Of a DNA stretch of 64,000 nucleotides, positions 8,628-16,240 are shown piece by piece. Position 1 is the first letter of the stretch; every line of letters starts with the position of its first letter. The stretch covers positions 31,444 to 95,443 of the forward strand of contig JAEYUC010000081.1 of assembly GCA_023433705.1 (NCBI GenBank). Direction: 5' to 3'. Both the position numbers and the translations under genes were made by a program. The DNA is from Pseudomonadota bacterium. GTDB lineage: Bacteria > Pseudomonadota > Gammaproteobacteria > Steroidobacterales > Steroidobacteraceae. The notes beneath the pieces are model-generated. The model was given only the letters and a program-made list of their open reading frames with translations, was not told the DNA's origin and made no database searches.

Positions 8628-9685
8628 AACCCATCGCGCCGCGACTCGTGGAATGGCATGCGCATGCCGGCCGCCACGATCTGCCATGGCAGCGGCATCC
8701 AACGAAGGAGAGCAGCGCGTATCGCGTGTGGGTTTCGGAGATCATGCTGCAGCAGACGCAGGTCGCCACGGTGATTCCGTACTTCGAGCGCTTCATGCGC
8801 AGTTTCCCGGACGCGCGGACGCTTGCGGACGCGGAGTTGAACGAGGTCCTGCACCACTGGACCGGGCTTGGCTACTACGCGCGCGCGCGCAACCTGCATC
8901 GCGCGGCGCAGGTGATCCGCGACGAACACGGCGGCGTGTTTCCGCGCGATTTCGATGCGGTCGTCGCGTTGCCCGGGGTTGGCCGTTCCACGGCGGGCGC
9001 GATCCTCGCGTTGTCGCGCAACGAACGACACGCAATCCTCGACGGCAACGTGAAACGCGTGTTGACGCGTTATTACGCAATCGATGGCGCGCCGGACGAG
9101 AAGGCGACGCTCGAGACCTTGTGGAAACACGCGGAGGAAAACACCCCGGCCGTTGACGCCGCGACCTACACGCAGGCCGTCATGGACCTGGGTGCGACGT
9201 TGTGCACGCGCGCGAAGCCGCGTTGCGCCGAATGCCCGCTAACTACCGACTGCCGCGCCCGCATCGAGGGGCGGCAGAACGAGTTGCCGGCGCCGAAACG
9301 CAGGCGCGCCGAGCGCCGCCAGCGCCGCGCGGTCATGCTGGTTGCGCGTCACGAACGGGCGGTGCTGCTCGTGCAACGTCCCGCGACCGGCATCTGGGGT
9401 GGGTTGTGGTGTTTGCCGGAATTCGCCGACCGGGCGGATGCCGAATCCTTCGCCGCCACCGCGCTGGCGAACGCGCGCGTCTCGGATGCACCACTGCCCG
9501 ACATCGAACACAGCTTCACGCACTTCGACCTGACGATCACGCCGATCGTCGCGAACTGTCGTCGCGACCTCCGCATTCAAGAAGGCGGCGCGCTGTGGTA
9601 TGACCTGTCGCGGCCCATGCGGGTCGGATTGCCGGCGCCCATCAAGTCGCTGCTCGCGGAACTCTCGGAGAAAACCGGTTCATGA
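8624..9685 (+). CDS. mutY: A/G-specific adenine DNA glycosylase MutY
   Basis: The product is 353 aa, normal for MutY. It removes adenine mispaired with 8-oxoguanine. The HhH-GPD domain carries the catalytic Glu39 in SEIMLQQTQV, the helix-hairpin-helix LPGVGRSTAGAI and the catalytic Asp140 in ILDGNVKRVL. The [4Fe-4S] cluster has the exact C-x6-C-x2-C-x5-C spacing (Cys194, 201, 204, 210). A C-terminal NUDIX-like domain (about 230-345) with IWGGLWCLPEF recognises 8-oxoG. The ATG overlaps the asmA stop by four bases, and the stop overlaps yggX. The start at 8624 is preferred because longer upstream in-frame starts lie inside asmA. Confidence 0.97.
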   Translation: MKPIAPRLVEWHAHAGRHDLPWQRHPTKESSAYRVWVSEIMLQQTQVATVIPYFERFMRSFPDARTLADAELNEVLHHWTGLGYYARARNLHRAAQVIRDEHGGVFPRDFDAVVALPGVGRSTAGAILALSRNERHAILDGNVKRVLTRYYAIDGAPDEKATLETLWKHAEENTPAVDAATYTQAVMDLGATLCTRAKPRCAECPLTTDCRARIEGRQNELPAPKRRRAERRQRRAVMLVARHERAVLLVQRPATGIWGGLWCLPEFADRADAESFAATALANARVSDAPLPDIEHSFTHFDLTITPIVANCRRDLRIQEGGALWYDLSRPMRVGLPAPIKSLLAELSEKTGS

Positions 9686-9954
9686 GAATGGTCAATTGCG
9701 TGTTGCTGGGACGCGAGGCGCCCGGCCTGGACAAGCAGCCGTATCCCGGCGAGCTCGGCAAACGTATCTTCGAAAACGTTTCGAAGGAAGCCTGGCAGCA
9801 ATGGGTGCGGCATCAGGTCATGCTGATCAACGAGTATCGGCTCACGCCGATCGAGCCCGCGCACCGCAAGCGGCTCGAATACGAGATGGAGAAGTTCTTC
9901 TTCGGCGAAGGCTCGTCCGCGCCGAAGGAATTCGTCCCTCCGCCCGATAAGTAG
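9682..9954 (+). CDS. yggX: Probable Fe(2+)-trafficking / oxidative damage protection protein YggX
   Basis: The product is 90 aa. It matches the YggX family along its length: the Cys in VNCVLLGREAPG, then YPGELGKRIFENVSKEAW, then HQVMLINEYRL and the acidic end. YggX protects Fe-S clusters and limits iron-driven oxidative damage, consistent with coupling to mutY, whose product carries an Fe-S cluster. The ATG overlaps the mutY stop. A second ATG two codons downstream is an alternative start. Confidence 0.95.
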   Translation: MRMVNCVLLGREAPGLDKQPYPGELGKRIFENVSKEAWQQWVRHQVMLINEYRLTPIEPAHRKRLEYEMEKFFFGEGSSAPKEFVPPPDK

Positions 9955-9963
9955 ACTCACGAT

Positions 9964-9992
9964 AAAAAAAGACGGCGCAGTCTCCTGCGCCG
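9964..9992 (-). terminator. Rho-independent terminator of the pirin gene
   Basis: On the minus strand an 8-bp GC stem (CGGCGCAG / CTGCGCCG, four-base loop) is followed by seven T residues (9970-9964). It lies just past the pirin stop and between the two convergent genes. Confidence 0.88.
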
Positions 9993-10034
9993 CCCAGATG
10001 AGGCTTGCGAGCGGGGGGAGCTCGAAGCCTGTTG

Positions 10035-10910
10035 CTAGAACTTCCCGGCCTGGAAGTCCGCGAAAGCCTGGTGAAGCTCCTCGCGCGTATTCATCACGAA
10101 CGGGCCATATCGCGCCACGGGCTCCTTCAACGGCCGGCCCGCGACCAGGATCGCGCGACTGCGCGGCGCACGTCCGTTCAGACGCACCTCCGTGCCGTCG
10201 CCGAGTACACCTAACTCCTGCGCGTCGATCGTGGCCGCCTCTCGGCCCGTGCCCACGCACACCGCGCCCTCGTACACGTAGACGAACGCGGAGTGACCCG
10301 CCGTTACCGGCAGCACGAAATCCACGCCCGCGTCGAGCCGGATGTCCATGTAGACAGGATCGGTCGCCGGCTGCTTCACCGGCCCGACCGCGCCCTCGAG
10401 GCTGCCCGCGATGACCTTCACGCTGACGCCGGGCCTATCCACCACCGGTAGCCTGTCGCCGCCGAATTCCTGATAGTTAGGCGCCGTCATCTTGTCCTTC
10501 GCCGGCAGGTTCATCCACAGCTGGAACCCGCGCATGCGGCCCTCGGTCTGCTCCGGCATCTCCGAGTGCACGATGCCGCGGCCGGCGGTCATCCACTGCA
10601 CGGCGCCCGGCTCGAGCACACCCTCGTGGCCATGGTTGTCCTTGTGGCGCATGCGCCCGTCGAGCATGTACGTGACGGTCTCGAAACCGCGGTGGGGGTG
10701 CTCCGGGAAGCCGGCGATGTAATCCTCGGCCTTGTCCGTGCCGAACTCGTCGAGCAGCAGGAACGGATCGAGGTCGGGCAGCCGGGGCTGGCCGATGACA
10801 CGGGTGAGTTTGACGCCCGCGCCGTCGGACGCGGGCATGCCGCGCAGCGTCTGCGTGACGGCCCTCGTGACGGTGTCAGGGGTGTGGGAGACGGCGGTCT
10901 GGGTATTCAT
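10035..10910 (-). CDS. Pirin-family bicupin protein
   Basis: The product is 291 aa. The N-terminal cupin has the pirin metal ligands: His71 and His73 in FPEHPHRGFETVTYML, and His115 and Glu117 in TAGRGIVHSEMPE. A C-terminal cupin with PVTAGHSAFVYVYEGAVCV and the end motif ARYGPFVMNTREEL complete the family pattern. Pirins bind iron; some bacterial members have quercetinase activity and others are redox-responsive co-regulators. Which applies here cannot be read from sequence. It ends at a strong terminator, and the TupA-like gene lies 60 bp upstream on the same strand. Confidence 0.93.
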   Translation of the reverse strand: MNTQTAVSHTPDTVTRAVTQTLRGMPASDGAGVKLTRVIGQPRLPDLDPFLLLDEFGTDKAEDYIAGFPEHPHRGFETVTYMLDGRMRHKDNHGHEGVLEPGAVQWMTAGRGIVHSEMPEQTEGRMRGFQLWMNLPAKDKMTAPNYQEFGGDRLPVVDRPGVSVKVIAGSLEGAVGPVKQPATDPVYMDIRLDAGVDFVLPVTAGHSAFVYVYEGAVCVGTGREAATIDAQELGVLGDGTEVRLNGRAPRSRAILVAGRPLKEPVARYGPFVMNTREELHQAFADFQAGKF

Positions 10911-10970
10911 AGGCCGCCCGACATGGAGCCGGAAGCGCCGAAAGCAAGTGCGCCGGACTTCACCGGGGGC

Positions 10971-11906
10971 TCAGCCAAAAACGAGGGCCGAAGCCTTCTT
11001 TTCGGCGGAAAGCGGCCGGAATACGCCGCCCGCATTGGCGCTGACGTTGGTGATTTCGCCCGCGATCACTCGCTGGTTGTCGCTGTAGAGGTCGATGCGC
11101 ACGAACGAGAACGGTGCGCTCAGCGCGCTCGCCACGCGCAGCATCTCGGGCAGCGTGTCCGGTTTCGGCAGTACCTTGGGCGAGCGCGGGTAGAGGATCG
11201 AAAAGTCCTGCTCGCGCCACTCGGTGTCGAGGATCTTGCGCGTGTGATGCGTATGCCGGTCCATGTCCACCTGGATCAGCTTCGGAACGCCGTTGAAGCA
11301 GAAGAACCGGTAGTCCGACAGATCGGCGTTGTCGAATACCAGCGGCTCTACGATGACCTTGGGACGCAGCGTCTGGTAGTTGCGTTCTCGGCCGGCCACG
11401 TAGTAGTTCAAGTTGAACCACTTACGGATGCGTTCGCGATCGATGTGTTCGCCCTGTCTGCGCAGGATGTACTGCGCGCTCGCGTGCGTGGGCTTGATGA
11501 TGCAGCGGGCCGGGAAATCGAAGCTATCCACCTGCGCGGGCGAACGCAGCACCGCCAGCGTCGGAACGTTGTATTCGTCGCCGATCGTCGCCTTGATGTA
11601 GATCTTGACGAGTTCCTTGTCCGAAACGAACACGCGCAGCGGGTCGATGATCTCGTCCGTCGTCTTGAGTCGATAGAGGACGTCGTTCCACAACATTTCG
11701 TCGCCGGGCAGGCGCTTGTGTTTGCTGAGGAACAGCAGCCGGTGATAGAGGTTGTCGCCGAAGCGGTTGTGAGGAAGGACGCGGCGCCGGAGCTTCGGCA
11801 GCATCGTCGCCAGCAGGCGATAAAACGCGGAATCCCGATTCTTCTCTAGCGCATGTTCTTCTGGCGCTGGCGCGCCGTGGGCGTTGGCCGCTGTCGCTTC
11901 AACCAT
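10971..11906 (-). CDS. TupA-like ATP-grasp protein
   Basis: The product is 311 aa from the ATG at 11906, which has GAGG eight bases upstream. A longer frame begins in non-conserved sequence. Family features are the nucleotide-binding strand FPARCIIKPTHAS, then DYRFFCFNGVPKLIQVDMDR, and the metal/ATP end region FSFVRIDLYSDNQRV followed by GEITN. TupA-like ATP-grasp proteins are typically found in polysaccharide loci, where they are predicted to link amino-acid or peptide side groups to sugars (teichuronopeptide type). No glycan genes sit next to it here, so the substrate is open. Confidence 0.85.
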   Translation of the reverse strand: MVEATAANAHGAPAPEEHALEKNRDSAFYRLLATMLPKLRRRVLPHNRFGDNLYHRLLFLSKHKRLPGDEMLWNDVLYRLKTTDEIIDPLRVFVSDKELVKIYIKATIGDEYNVPTLAVLRSPAQVDSFDFPARCIIKPTHASAQYILRRQGEHIDRERIRKWFNLNYYVAGRERNYQTLRPKVIVEPLVFDNADLSDYRFFCFNGVPKLIQVDMDRHTHHTRKILDTEWREQDFSILYPRSPKVLPKPDTLPEMLRVASALSAPFSFVRIDLYSDNQRVIAGEITNVSANAGGVFRPLSAEKKASALVFG

Positions 11907-12074
11907 GGTGGACCTCACGAAAGGGAGGCCATTTATGGCGGGCCGGCAATGGCAAAGCTGTAGGAAAGCGCGTGGCGGAATCGCCGCATATGCCACCCAA
12001 CCGTGCGGAAGTTGCCGGCGGACCGGGCAGGGCAGGCTAACCTCACAAAATCAAACAGTTGCGATTTTGATTGC

Positions 12075-12105
12075 TTGACGTCCCCGCGGCCGGCCGTTCT
12101 AATAC
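12075..12105 (+). promoter_or_regulatory. Candidate promoter for tRNA-Phe
   Basis: TTGACG (12075-12080) and TAATAC (12100-12105) are separated by 19 bases, slightly long. They are followed by a GC-rich discriminator, as expected for a stringently controlled stable-RNA promoter, about 40 bp before the tRNA. Confidence 0.5.
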
Positions 12106-12146
12106 GCGCCCCTCGTTCGAGGGCTCCCGAGAGGGATTCCAACGGC

Positions 12147-12222
12147 GGCCAGGTAGCTCAGTTGGTAGAGCAGCGGATTGAAAATCCGCGTGTCGATGGT
12201 TCGATTCCGTCCCTGGCCACCA
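12147..12222 (+). tRNA. tRNA-Phe (anticodon GAA)
   Basis: A complete cloverleaf can be drawn. The acceptor stem GGCCAGG (12147-12153) pairs with CCTGGCC (12212-12218), followed by A and an encoded CCA. The D-loop reads AGCTCAGTTGGTAGAGC. The anticodon stem GCGGA/TCCGC encloses TTGAAAA, giving anticodon GAA at 12180-12182. The T-arm has the GGTTCGATTCC signature. It carries phenylalanine. Confidence 0.97.
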
Positions 12223-12271
12223 TTTCCGCTTCGCTCGCTACGCTCGCTGCGCTCCAATGGTGGCCAGGGAC
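12209..12271 (+). repeat. Inverted copy of the tRNA-Phe 3' end forming a long hairpin
   Basis: The last 16 bases spanning the tRNA acceptor end (12209-12224) are repeated in exact reverse complement at 12256-12271. A third, direct, partial copy of the same acceptor segment is at about 12355-12368. The loop contains the degenerate tract CTTCGCTCGCTACGCTCGCT. Such partial tRNA copies can mark old integration sites or tRNA-processing repeats. No integrase gene is present. Confidence 0.7.
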
Positions 12272-12291
12272 GTAATGCCTGCGCTCGCTTG

Positions 12292-12323
12292 CGCGAGCGC
12301 GTTCGGCCGGGCGAGAGCACGTT
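12292..12323 (+). repeat. Direct repeat copy 1 downstream of tRNA-Phe
   Basis: The 32 bases starting CGCGAGCGCGTTCGGCCGGG recur at 12442-12473, exactly 150 bp later, with one difference (GCACGTT versus GCGCGTT). Each copy is followed by a short inverted element (GAGAGCACGTTAAGTGCTCTC here). These look like non-coding tRNA-associated repeats. Frames reading through them on the minus strand are judged spurious. Confidence 0.75.
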
Positions 12324-12441
12324 AAGTGCTCTCGCAAAGGCATCCGGCCTCACCCATCCCTGGCCACCTTTGTTTAGCTCGCTTCGCTCGCGTGGCTCAT
12401 TTGACTGGTGCAGAACGAGGAGAAGAACTCCCGGCGTGTTC

Positions 12442-12473
12442 CGCGAGCGCGTTCGGCCGGGCGAGAGCGCGTT
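12442..12473 (+). repeat. Direct repeat copy 2 downstream of tRNA-Phe
   Basis: Second copy of the 32-base element at 12292-12323, ending about 40 bp before the SemiSWEET start codon. Its trailing hairpin is degraded (GAGCGCGTTGAGCGCATCTC). Confidence 0.75.
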
Positions 12474-12512
12474 GAGCGCATCTCGCGGGCCACCGATCGG
12501 TGACAATGCGGC

Positions 12513-12764
12513 ATGAACCTCGAATGGCTTGGCTTTGCCGCAGCGGCGCTGACCAGCGCGTCTTTCATTCCCCAGGCCGTCATGACGATCCGCACGCGTG
12601 ACACGCGCGGCATATCGCTCGGGATGTACGCGATCTTCACGGTGGGAGTCGCGCTTTGGCTCGCGTATGGAATCGCGCTCGAGTCATGGCCGATGATCGT
12701 GGCGAATACGGCGACGCTGGCCCTGGCAGGGACGATCTTGGCGCTCAAGTTGCGGTACGGTTGA
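12513..12764 (+). CDS. SemiSWEET-family sugar transporter
   Basis: The product is 83 aa, the usual SemiSWEET size. It forms three transmembrane helices (about 4-22, 37-56, 61-78). The family marks are LGFAAAALTSASFIPQAV with the helix-1 proline kink, the TRDTRGISLGMY loop, GVALWLAYGI and the helix-3 Asn in PMIVANTATL. SemiSWEETs work as dimers in the inner membrane to move mono- or disaccharides down gradients. It precedes a carbohydrate-type TonB receptor on the same strand, though 327 bp away. No clear Shine-Dalgarno sequence is seen. Confidence 0.92.
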   Translation: MNLEWLGFAAAALTSASFIPQAVMTIRTRDTRGISLGMYAIFTVGVALWLAYGIALESWPMIVANTATLALAGTILALKLRYG

Positions 12765-12890
12765 GTCATCCGGAGATGGAGCGCCACCCGCCCGGCCACC
12801 TGGGGGGGGGCGTCGGCGAGCGGTGTTGCCGCCCATTCGACAAACTTCGGTCAATAGCGAACTTTCTCGCTCGTGGCCCCGCCAACCGGG

Positions 12891-12906
12891 TGTTGCATAC
12901 GCAACA
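12891..12906. promoter_or_regulatory. Palindrome TGTTGC-N4-GCAACA
   Basis: Perfect 6-bp arms with a 4-base centre, about 190 bp before the TonB receptor start. The size and symmetry fit a dimeric repressor operator. The regulator is unknown. Confidence 0.4.
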
Positions 12907-13013
12907 AGCTGATCTTCTGCAATACGTGCCGGGTTTGCATGAGTTTCGCCAGCGCCACATCGAGGGGTTTCACGTCTGGTAAATCGGTGTCAATTGCGGT
13001 ACATACTGGTCAA

Positions 13014-13030
13014 GTTCGATCAAATCGAAC
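13014..13030. promoter_or_regulatory. Palindrome GTTCGAT-N3-ATCGAAC
   Basis: Perfect 7-bp arms around three bases, 62 bp before the TonB receptor start codon. It is well placed for an operator or a leader hairpin. Confidence 0.45.
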
Positions 13031-13091
13031 GGTGAGCGACCGCTGAAGGGGCACGTCGATCACCGAAGAGCGCGCCATTGCTTGAGGGGAA

Positions 13092-16000
13092 ATGCACGTG
13101 CCGAACGAAAAACAGGTCTTGTTTCCGCGTCCGTCTTTTTCACGATCGAAACTGGCAGTCGCAGTCGCGATGTGTCTCGGCAGCGCGGGCGCCGCCCTGG
13201 CAGCCGACGAAACACCCGCGGCGGAGCTCGATGAAGTCGTCGTGACCGGCTTTCGCGGCTCGCTCAACGCCGCGCTCGCGGAGAAGCGCAACGAAACCGC
13301 CGCGATCGACGTGATCGCCGCGGAAGACATCGGCAAGTTCCCGGACAGCAATCTCGCGGAATCGATGCAGCGTATTCCCGGTGTCGCGCTCACGCGCGGC
13401 GACGGCGGCGAAGGCCGCAACATCTCCGTGCGCGGCCTCGGACCTGGCTTCACGAAAGTGCGTATCAACGGAATGGAAGGCGCCGCGCAGACCGGCTCGA
13501 GCGACATCTACGGCGCCGGCAACAACGGCCGCGCCTTCGACTTCAACGTGTTCCCCACCGAGATCTTCTCGCAGCTCGCCGTGCGCAAGACGCCGTCCGC
13601 CGACGTGGAAGAAGGCTCGCTCGGCGCAACGGTCGACCTGCGTTCGCCGCGCCCCTTCGATTACGCCGACAACCAGGCCTTCAGCATCACCGCGCGCGGC
13701 ATCTACAACGAGGTCAGCGAGGAAGTCGATCCGCGTGTTTCGCTGCTGGCCGGCAAGAAGTTCTTCGACGACACGTTCGGCGTGCTCGCGACCTTCTCGT
13801 TCCAGGAGCGTCATACGCGCGAAGTCGGATACTCCGCGGTGGACATCCTTCACTTTGGCACGAACGGCAACAACATCGGCACGGCGGGAGCTCCCGTCAA
13901 TCTGCCGTTCTGTACGCCGATCGGCTGGACGCTGACCGGCATGAGCCCGGCGAACGGCGTGCGCGGCGCCGACGCGGACAATTGCAGCGTTCAGAACGCG
14001 ATCGGCAACACCAATCCACGCACCAGCGATCTCGAAGCTTTCACCACCGTCTACAACATGACGAACCCGGCGATCCGCGACGCCGCGGGCAACCTCGTGC
14101 CGGGTGGTGGCGCGTTCCATCCGCGCCTGCCGCGCTACGTGAATTCCGAGCAGGACACCGAGCGCACCGGCGGTAGTTTGTCGTTCCAGTGGCAGCCGAC
14201 CGAAAACACGACGATCTCGCTGGACGGCTTGTTCTCGCGCTACCAGCAGGAGCGTCGCGACAACTACATCCTCGGCCTCTCCTTCGGCCGCAACATCAGC
14301 AACAACGGCCAGCCGATGGTCTCGATCCGCGACGTCGAGTTCGACTCGCTCGGTTCGATGACCTACGGCCTGTTCGACGGCGTCGACGTGCGTTCCGAGG
14401 GCCTGGTCGACCAGTTCGTCTCGACGTTCAAGCAGGGCAGCCTGGAACTCACGCACAAGTTCAACGATGCGTTCGACGTGCGCGTGTACGCCGGCCGCTC
14501 GCTCAACGAGTGGGATGGCCCGCTGCGCTTCCAGACCTTCATGGACGCGATCGACACCGACAACTTCTCGGTGGATTTCCGCGGCGGCCGCACTTCGCCG
14601 ATCATCACGTTCGGCTTCGACGTATCGAATCCGAACAACTTCATGTACGCGGCGACGCCGGACGGCAACCAGACCGTGCTCGGTGGCTTCTCGCTGCAGG
14701 GCAAGCCACAGCGAAACGTCACGACCATCAACACCTTCGAGCTCGAGGGTGGCTGGCAGATGACCGACATGTGGAAGCTCAAGGTCGGTGGTCAATATCG
14801 CGAAAACCACTTCAGCCTGCGTGGCTCGAACCCGCTGCGAAACATGACCGTCACGCAGAACCTCCCGGCGGGCGTCACGATGGCCGACATCACGCGTCAG
14901 ATCAGCGGTCTCGACGACCTGTTCGGATCGGGCGCGCCGGCGAGCTGGGCGGCCATCGACCTGAAGAAGTGGGACGAGGTCTTCGACATCGACAGCATCC
15001 TGACCTGCCAGGCGCCGGATTGCGGCGCCGCGCAGAGCAGCATCTTCGAGGATGTGACCAGCGGCTTCGTGATGTTCACCTTCAATTCGGGTGACGCCTG
15101 GGGCATTCCGGTCCGCGGCGACTTCGGCGTGCGCTACGTGAAGACGGACCAGACCGCGGCGGGCGTGATCCCGGTGACGTCTCCGGGCACATCGCCCTTC
15201 ACGTCGTTCGCCCAGTTCAACGAAGTGGAGCGCGATTACTCGGACACGCTGCCTTCGTTCAACGTGGTATTCGAGCTCACCGACGACCTGCTGCTGCGCC
15301 TCTCGGGCTCGAAGGTCATGTCGCGTCCGGAGCTCGGCAACCTGGCGCCGACCGCCGGCGTCACGGCGACCACGCGCACCGGCAACGTCAACAACCCGTT
15401 CCTCAACCCGATCCGCGCGAAGACCGCGGACCTGGCGCTGGAGTGGTATTTCGCCGAGGGCTCGCTGGTTTCGGTGGCGTACTTCTACAAGGACATCGAC
15501 AGCTTCATCCAGCGCATCACGAGCCAGATCCCGTTCAACGAACTGGGTCTGCCGCCCGCGCTGCTGGACGGCTCGCCGTCCTCGCCGACGGACATCTTCA
15601 CGGTGGGTCGCTTCGAGAACACGCCGGGAGGTCCGCTGAAGGGCTTCGAGATCAACACGCAGGTGCAGTTCCGGTTCCTGCCGGGGATCTGGAGCAACTT
15701 CGGCGTGCTGGCTAACTACACGAAGGCCGACGCGGAGATCGAATACATCCTCGCCAGCGCCGACGGTGTGCCGACGGCGACCACGACCGCGGATCTCGTG
15801 GGACTGTCGCCCAACTCCGCCAGCGGCACGCTGTTCTACGAGGACAGCCGCTTCAGCATCCGCACCACGGCGTCGTATCGCGACCGGTTCTTCCGTGCTC
15901 TGCCTGCCTCTCCGGGCAGCGACGTGCGCGGCGACCTGTCGACGACCTTCGTGGACGCGCAGGCCTCCTGGTACGTGAACGACAACCTGACGATCCTGAT

Positions 16001-16121
16001 CGAGGCGCAGAACCTCACGGGCGAGCGCAACGTGCTCTACATCGACAACACGCGCGAGGACACGCTGTTCGAGACGGAGATCGGCACCACGTACACGCTG
16101 GGCGCCACCTTCAAGTTCTGA
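13092..16121 (+). CDS. TonB-dependent receptor, carbohydrate-type (Xanthomonas/Caulobacter-like)
   Basis: The product is 1009 aa. A signal peptide ends near residue 37 (MCLGSAGAALA). A TonB-box-like LDEVVVTG follows, then FRGSLNAALAEKRNE and a plug domain (about 65-190) with DIGKFPDSNLAESMQRIPGV and NISVRGLGPGFTKVRINGM. These phrases mark the long TonB-receptor subfamily that imports sugars or oligosaccharides. The 22-strand barrel fills the rest and ends in the outer-membrane signature TLGATFKF. The upstream SemiSWEET and downstream APC permease could take substrate onward, but this link is only positional. A GTG two codons in is an alternative start. A strong terminator follows. Confidence 0.92.
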   Translation: MHVPNEKQVLFPRPSFSRSKLAVAVAMCLGSAGAALAADETPAAELDEVVVTGFRGSLNAALAEKRNETAAIDVIAAEDIGKFPDSNLAESMQRIPGVALTRGDGGEGRNISVRGLGPGFTKVRINGMEGAAQTGSSDIYGAGNNGRAFDFNVFPTEIFSQLAVRKTPSADVEEGSLGATVDLRSPRPFDYADNQAFSITARGIYNEVSEEVDPRVSLLAGKKFFDDTFGVLATFSFQERHTREVGYSAVDILHFGTNGNNIGTAGAPVNLPFCTPIGWTLTGMSPANGVRGADADNCSVQNAIGNTNPRTSDLEAFTTVYNMTNPAIRDAAGNLVPGGGAFHPRLPRYVNSEQDTERTGGSLSFQWQPTENTTISLDGLFSRYQQERRDNYILGLSFGRNISNNGQPMVSIRDVEFDSLGSMTYGLFDGVDVRSEGLVDQFVSTFKQGSLELTHKFNDAFDVRVYAGRSLNEWDGPLRFQTFMDAIDTDNFSVDFRGGRTSPIITFGFDVSNPNNFMYAATPDGNQTVLGGFSLQGKPQRNVTTINTFELEGGWQMTDMWKLKVGGQYRENHFSLRGSNPLRNMTVTQNLPAGVTMADITRQISGLDDLFGSGAPASWAAIDLKKWDEVFDIDSILTCQAPDCGAAQSSIFEDVTSGFVMFTFNSGDAWGIPVRGDFGVRYVKTDQTAAGVIPVTSPGTSPFTSFAQFNEVERDYSDTLPSFNVVFELTDDLLLRLSGSKVMSRPELGNLAPTAGVTATTRTGNVNNPFLNPIRAKTADLALEWYFAEGSLVSVAYFYKDIDSFIQRITSQIPFNELGLPPALLDGSPSSPTDIFTVGRFENTPGGPLKGFEINTQVQFRFLPGIWSNFGVLANYTKADAEIEYILASADGVPTATTTADLVGLSPNSASGTLFYEDSRFSIRTTASYRDRFFRALPASPGSDVRGDLSTTFVDAQASWYVNDNLTILIEAQNLTGERNVLYIDNTREDTLFETEIGTTYTLGATFKF

Positions 16122-16137
16122 TCGCGTAATTGAACGG

Positions 16138-16170
16138 GGGCCGGGGCCGCAAGGTCCCGGCCCTTTTTTT
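16138..16170 (+). terminator. Rho-independent terminator of the TonB receptor gene
   Basis: An 8-bp GC stem (GGGCCGGG / CCCGGCCC, 16138-16145 with 16156-16163) is followed at once by seven T residues. Confidence 0.93.
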
Positions 16171-16240
16171 ATGCCCGCGACTTGGACGCGGGTGCCGATC
16201 CGGCGTATTTTCACGACCACTACAACGAGAGTGAGTCGCC

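Larger units (their letters stand above)
12765..13091 (+). other. 327-bp intergenic region upstream of the TonB receptor
   Basis: There is no credible gene. The region contains a G-tract (12804-12811) and two perfect palindromes listed separately. It probably holds the promoter and control region of the TonB receptor. No confident -10/-35 pair was identified. Confidence 0.6.

Noticed and set aside
12143..12473. Integrated mobile island at tRNA-Phe
   Set aside because: Partial tRNA copies are present, but there is no integrase or foreign-looking gene next to them; kept only as a repeat finding.
12099..12506. Minus-strand open frame across tRNA-Phe and its repeats
   Set aside because: It translates the antisense of a tRNA and repeat elements, a common source of spurious proteins; no initiation signal or family match.
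13140..16220. 1026-aa open frame antisense to the first TonB receptor
   Set aside because: High-GC antisense shadow: Arg/His/Val-rich composition and no domains, while the sense frame is a clear receptor.
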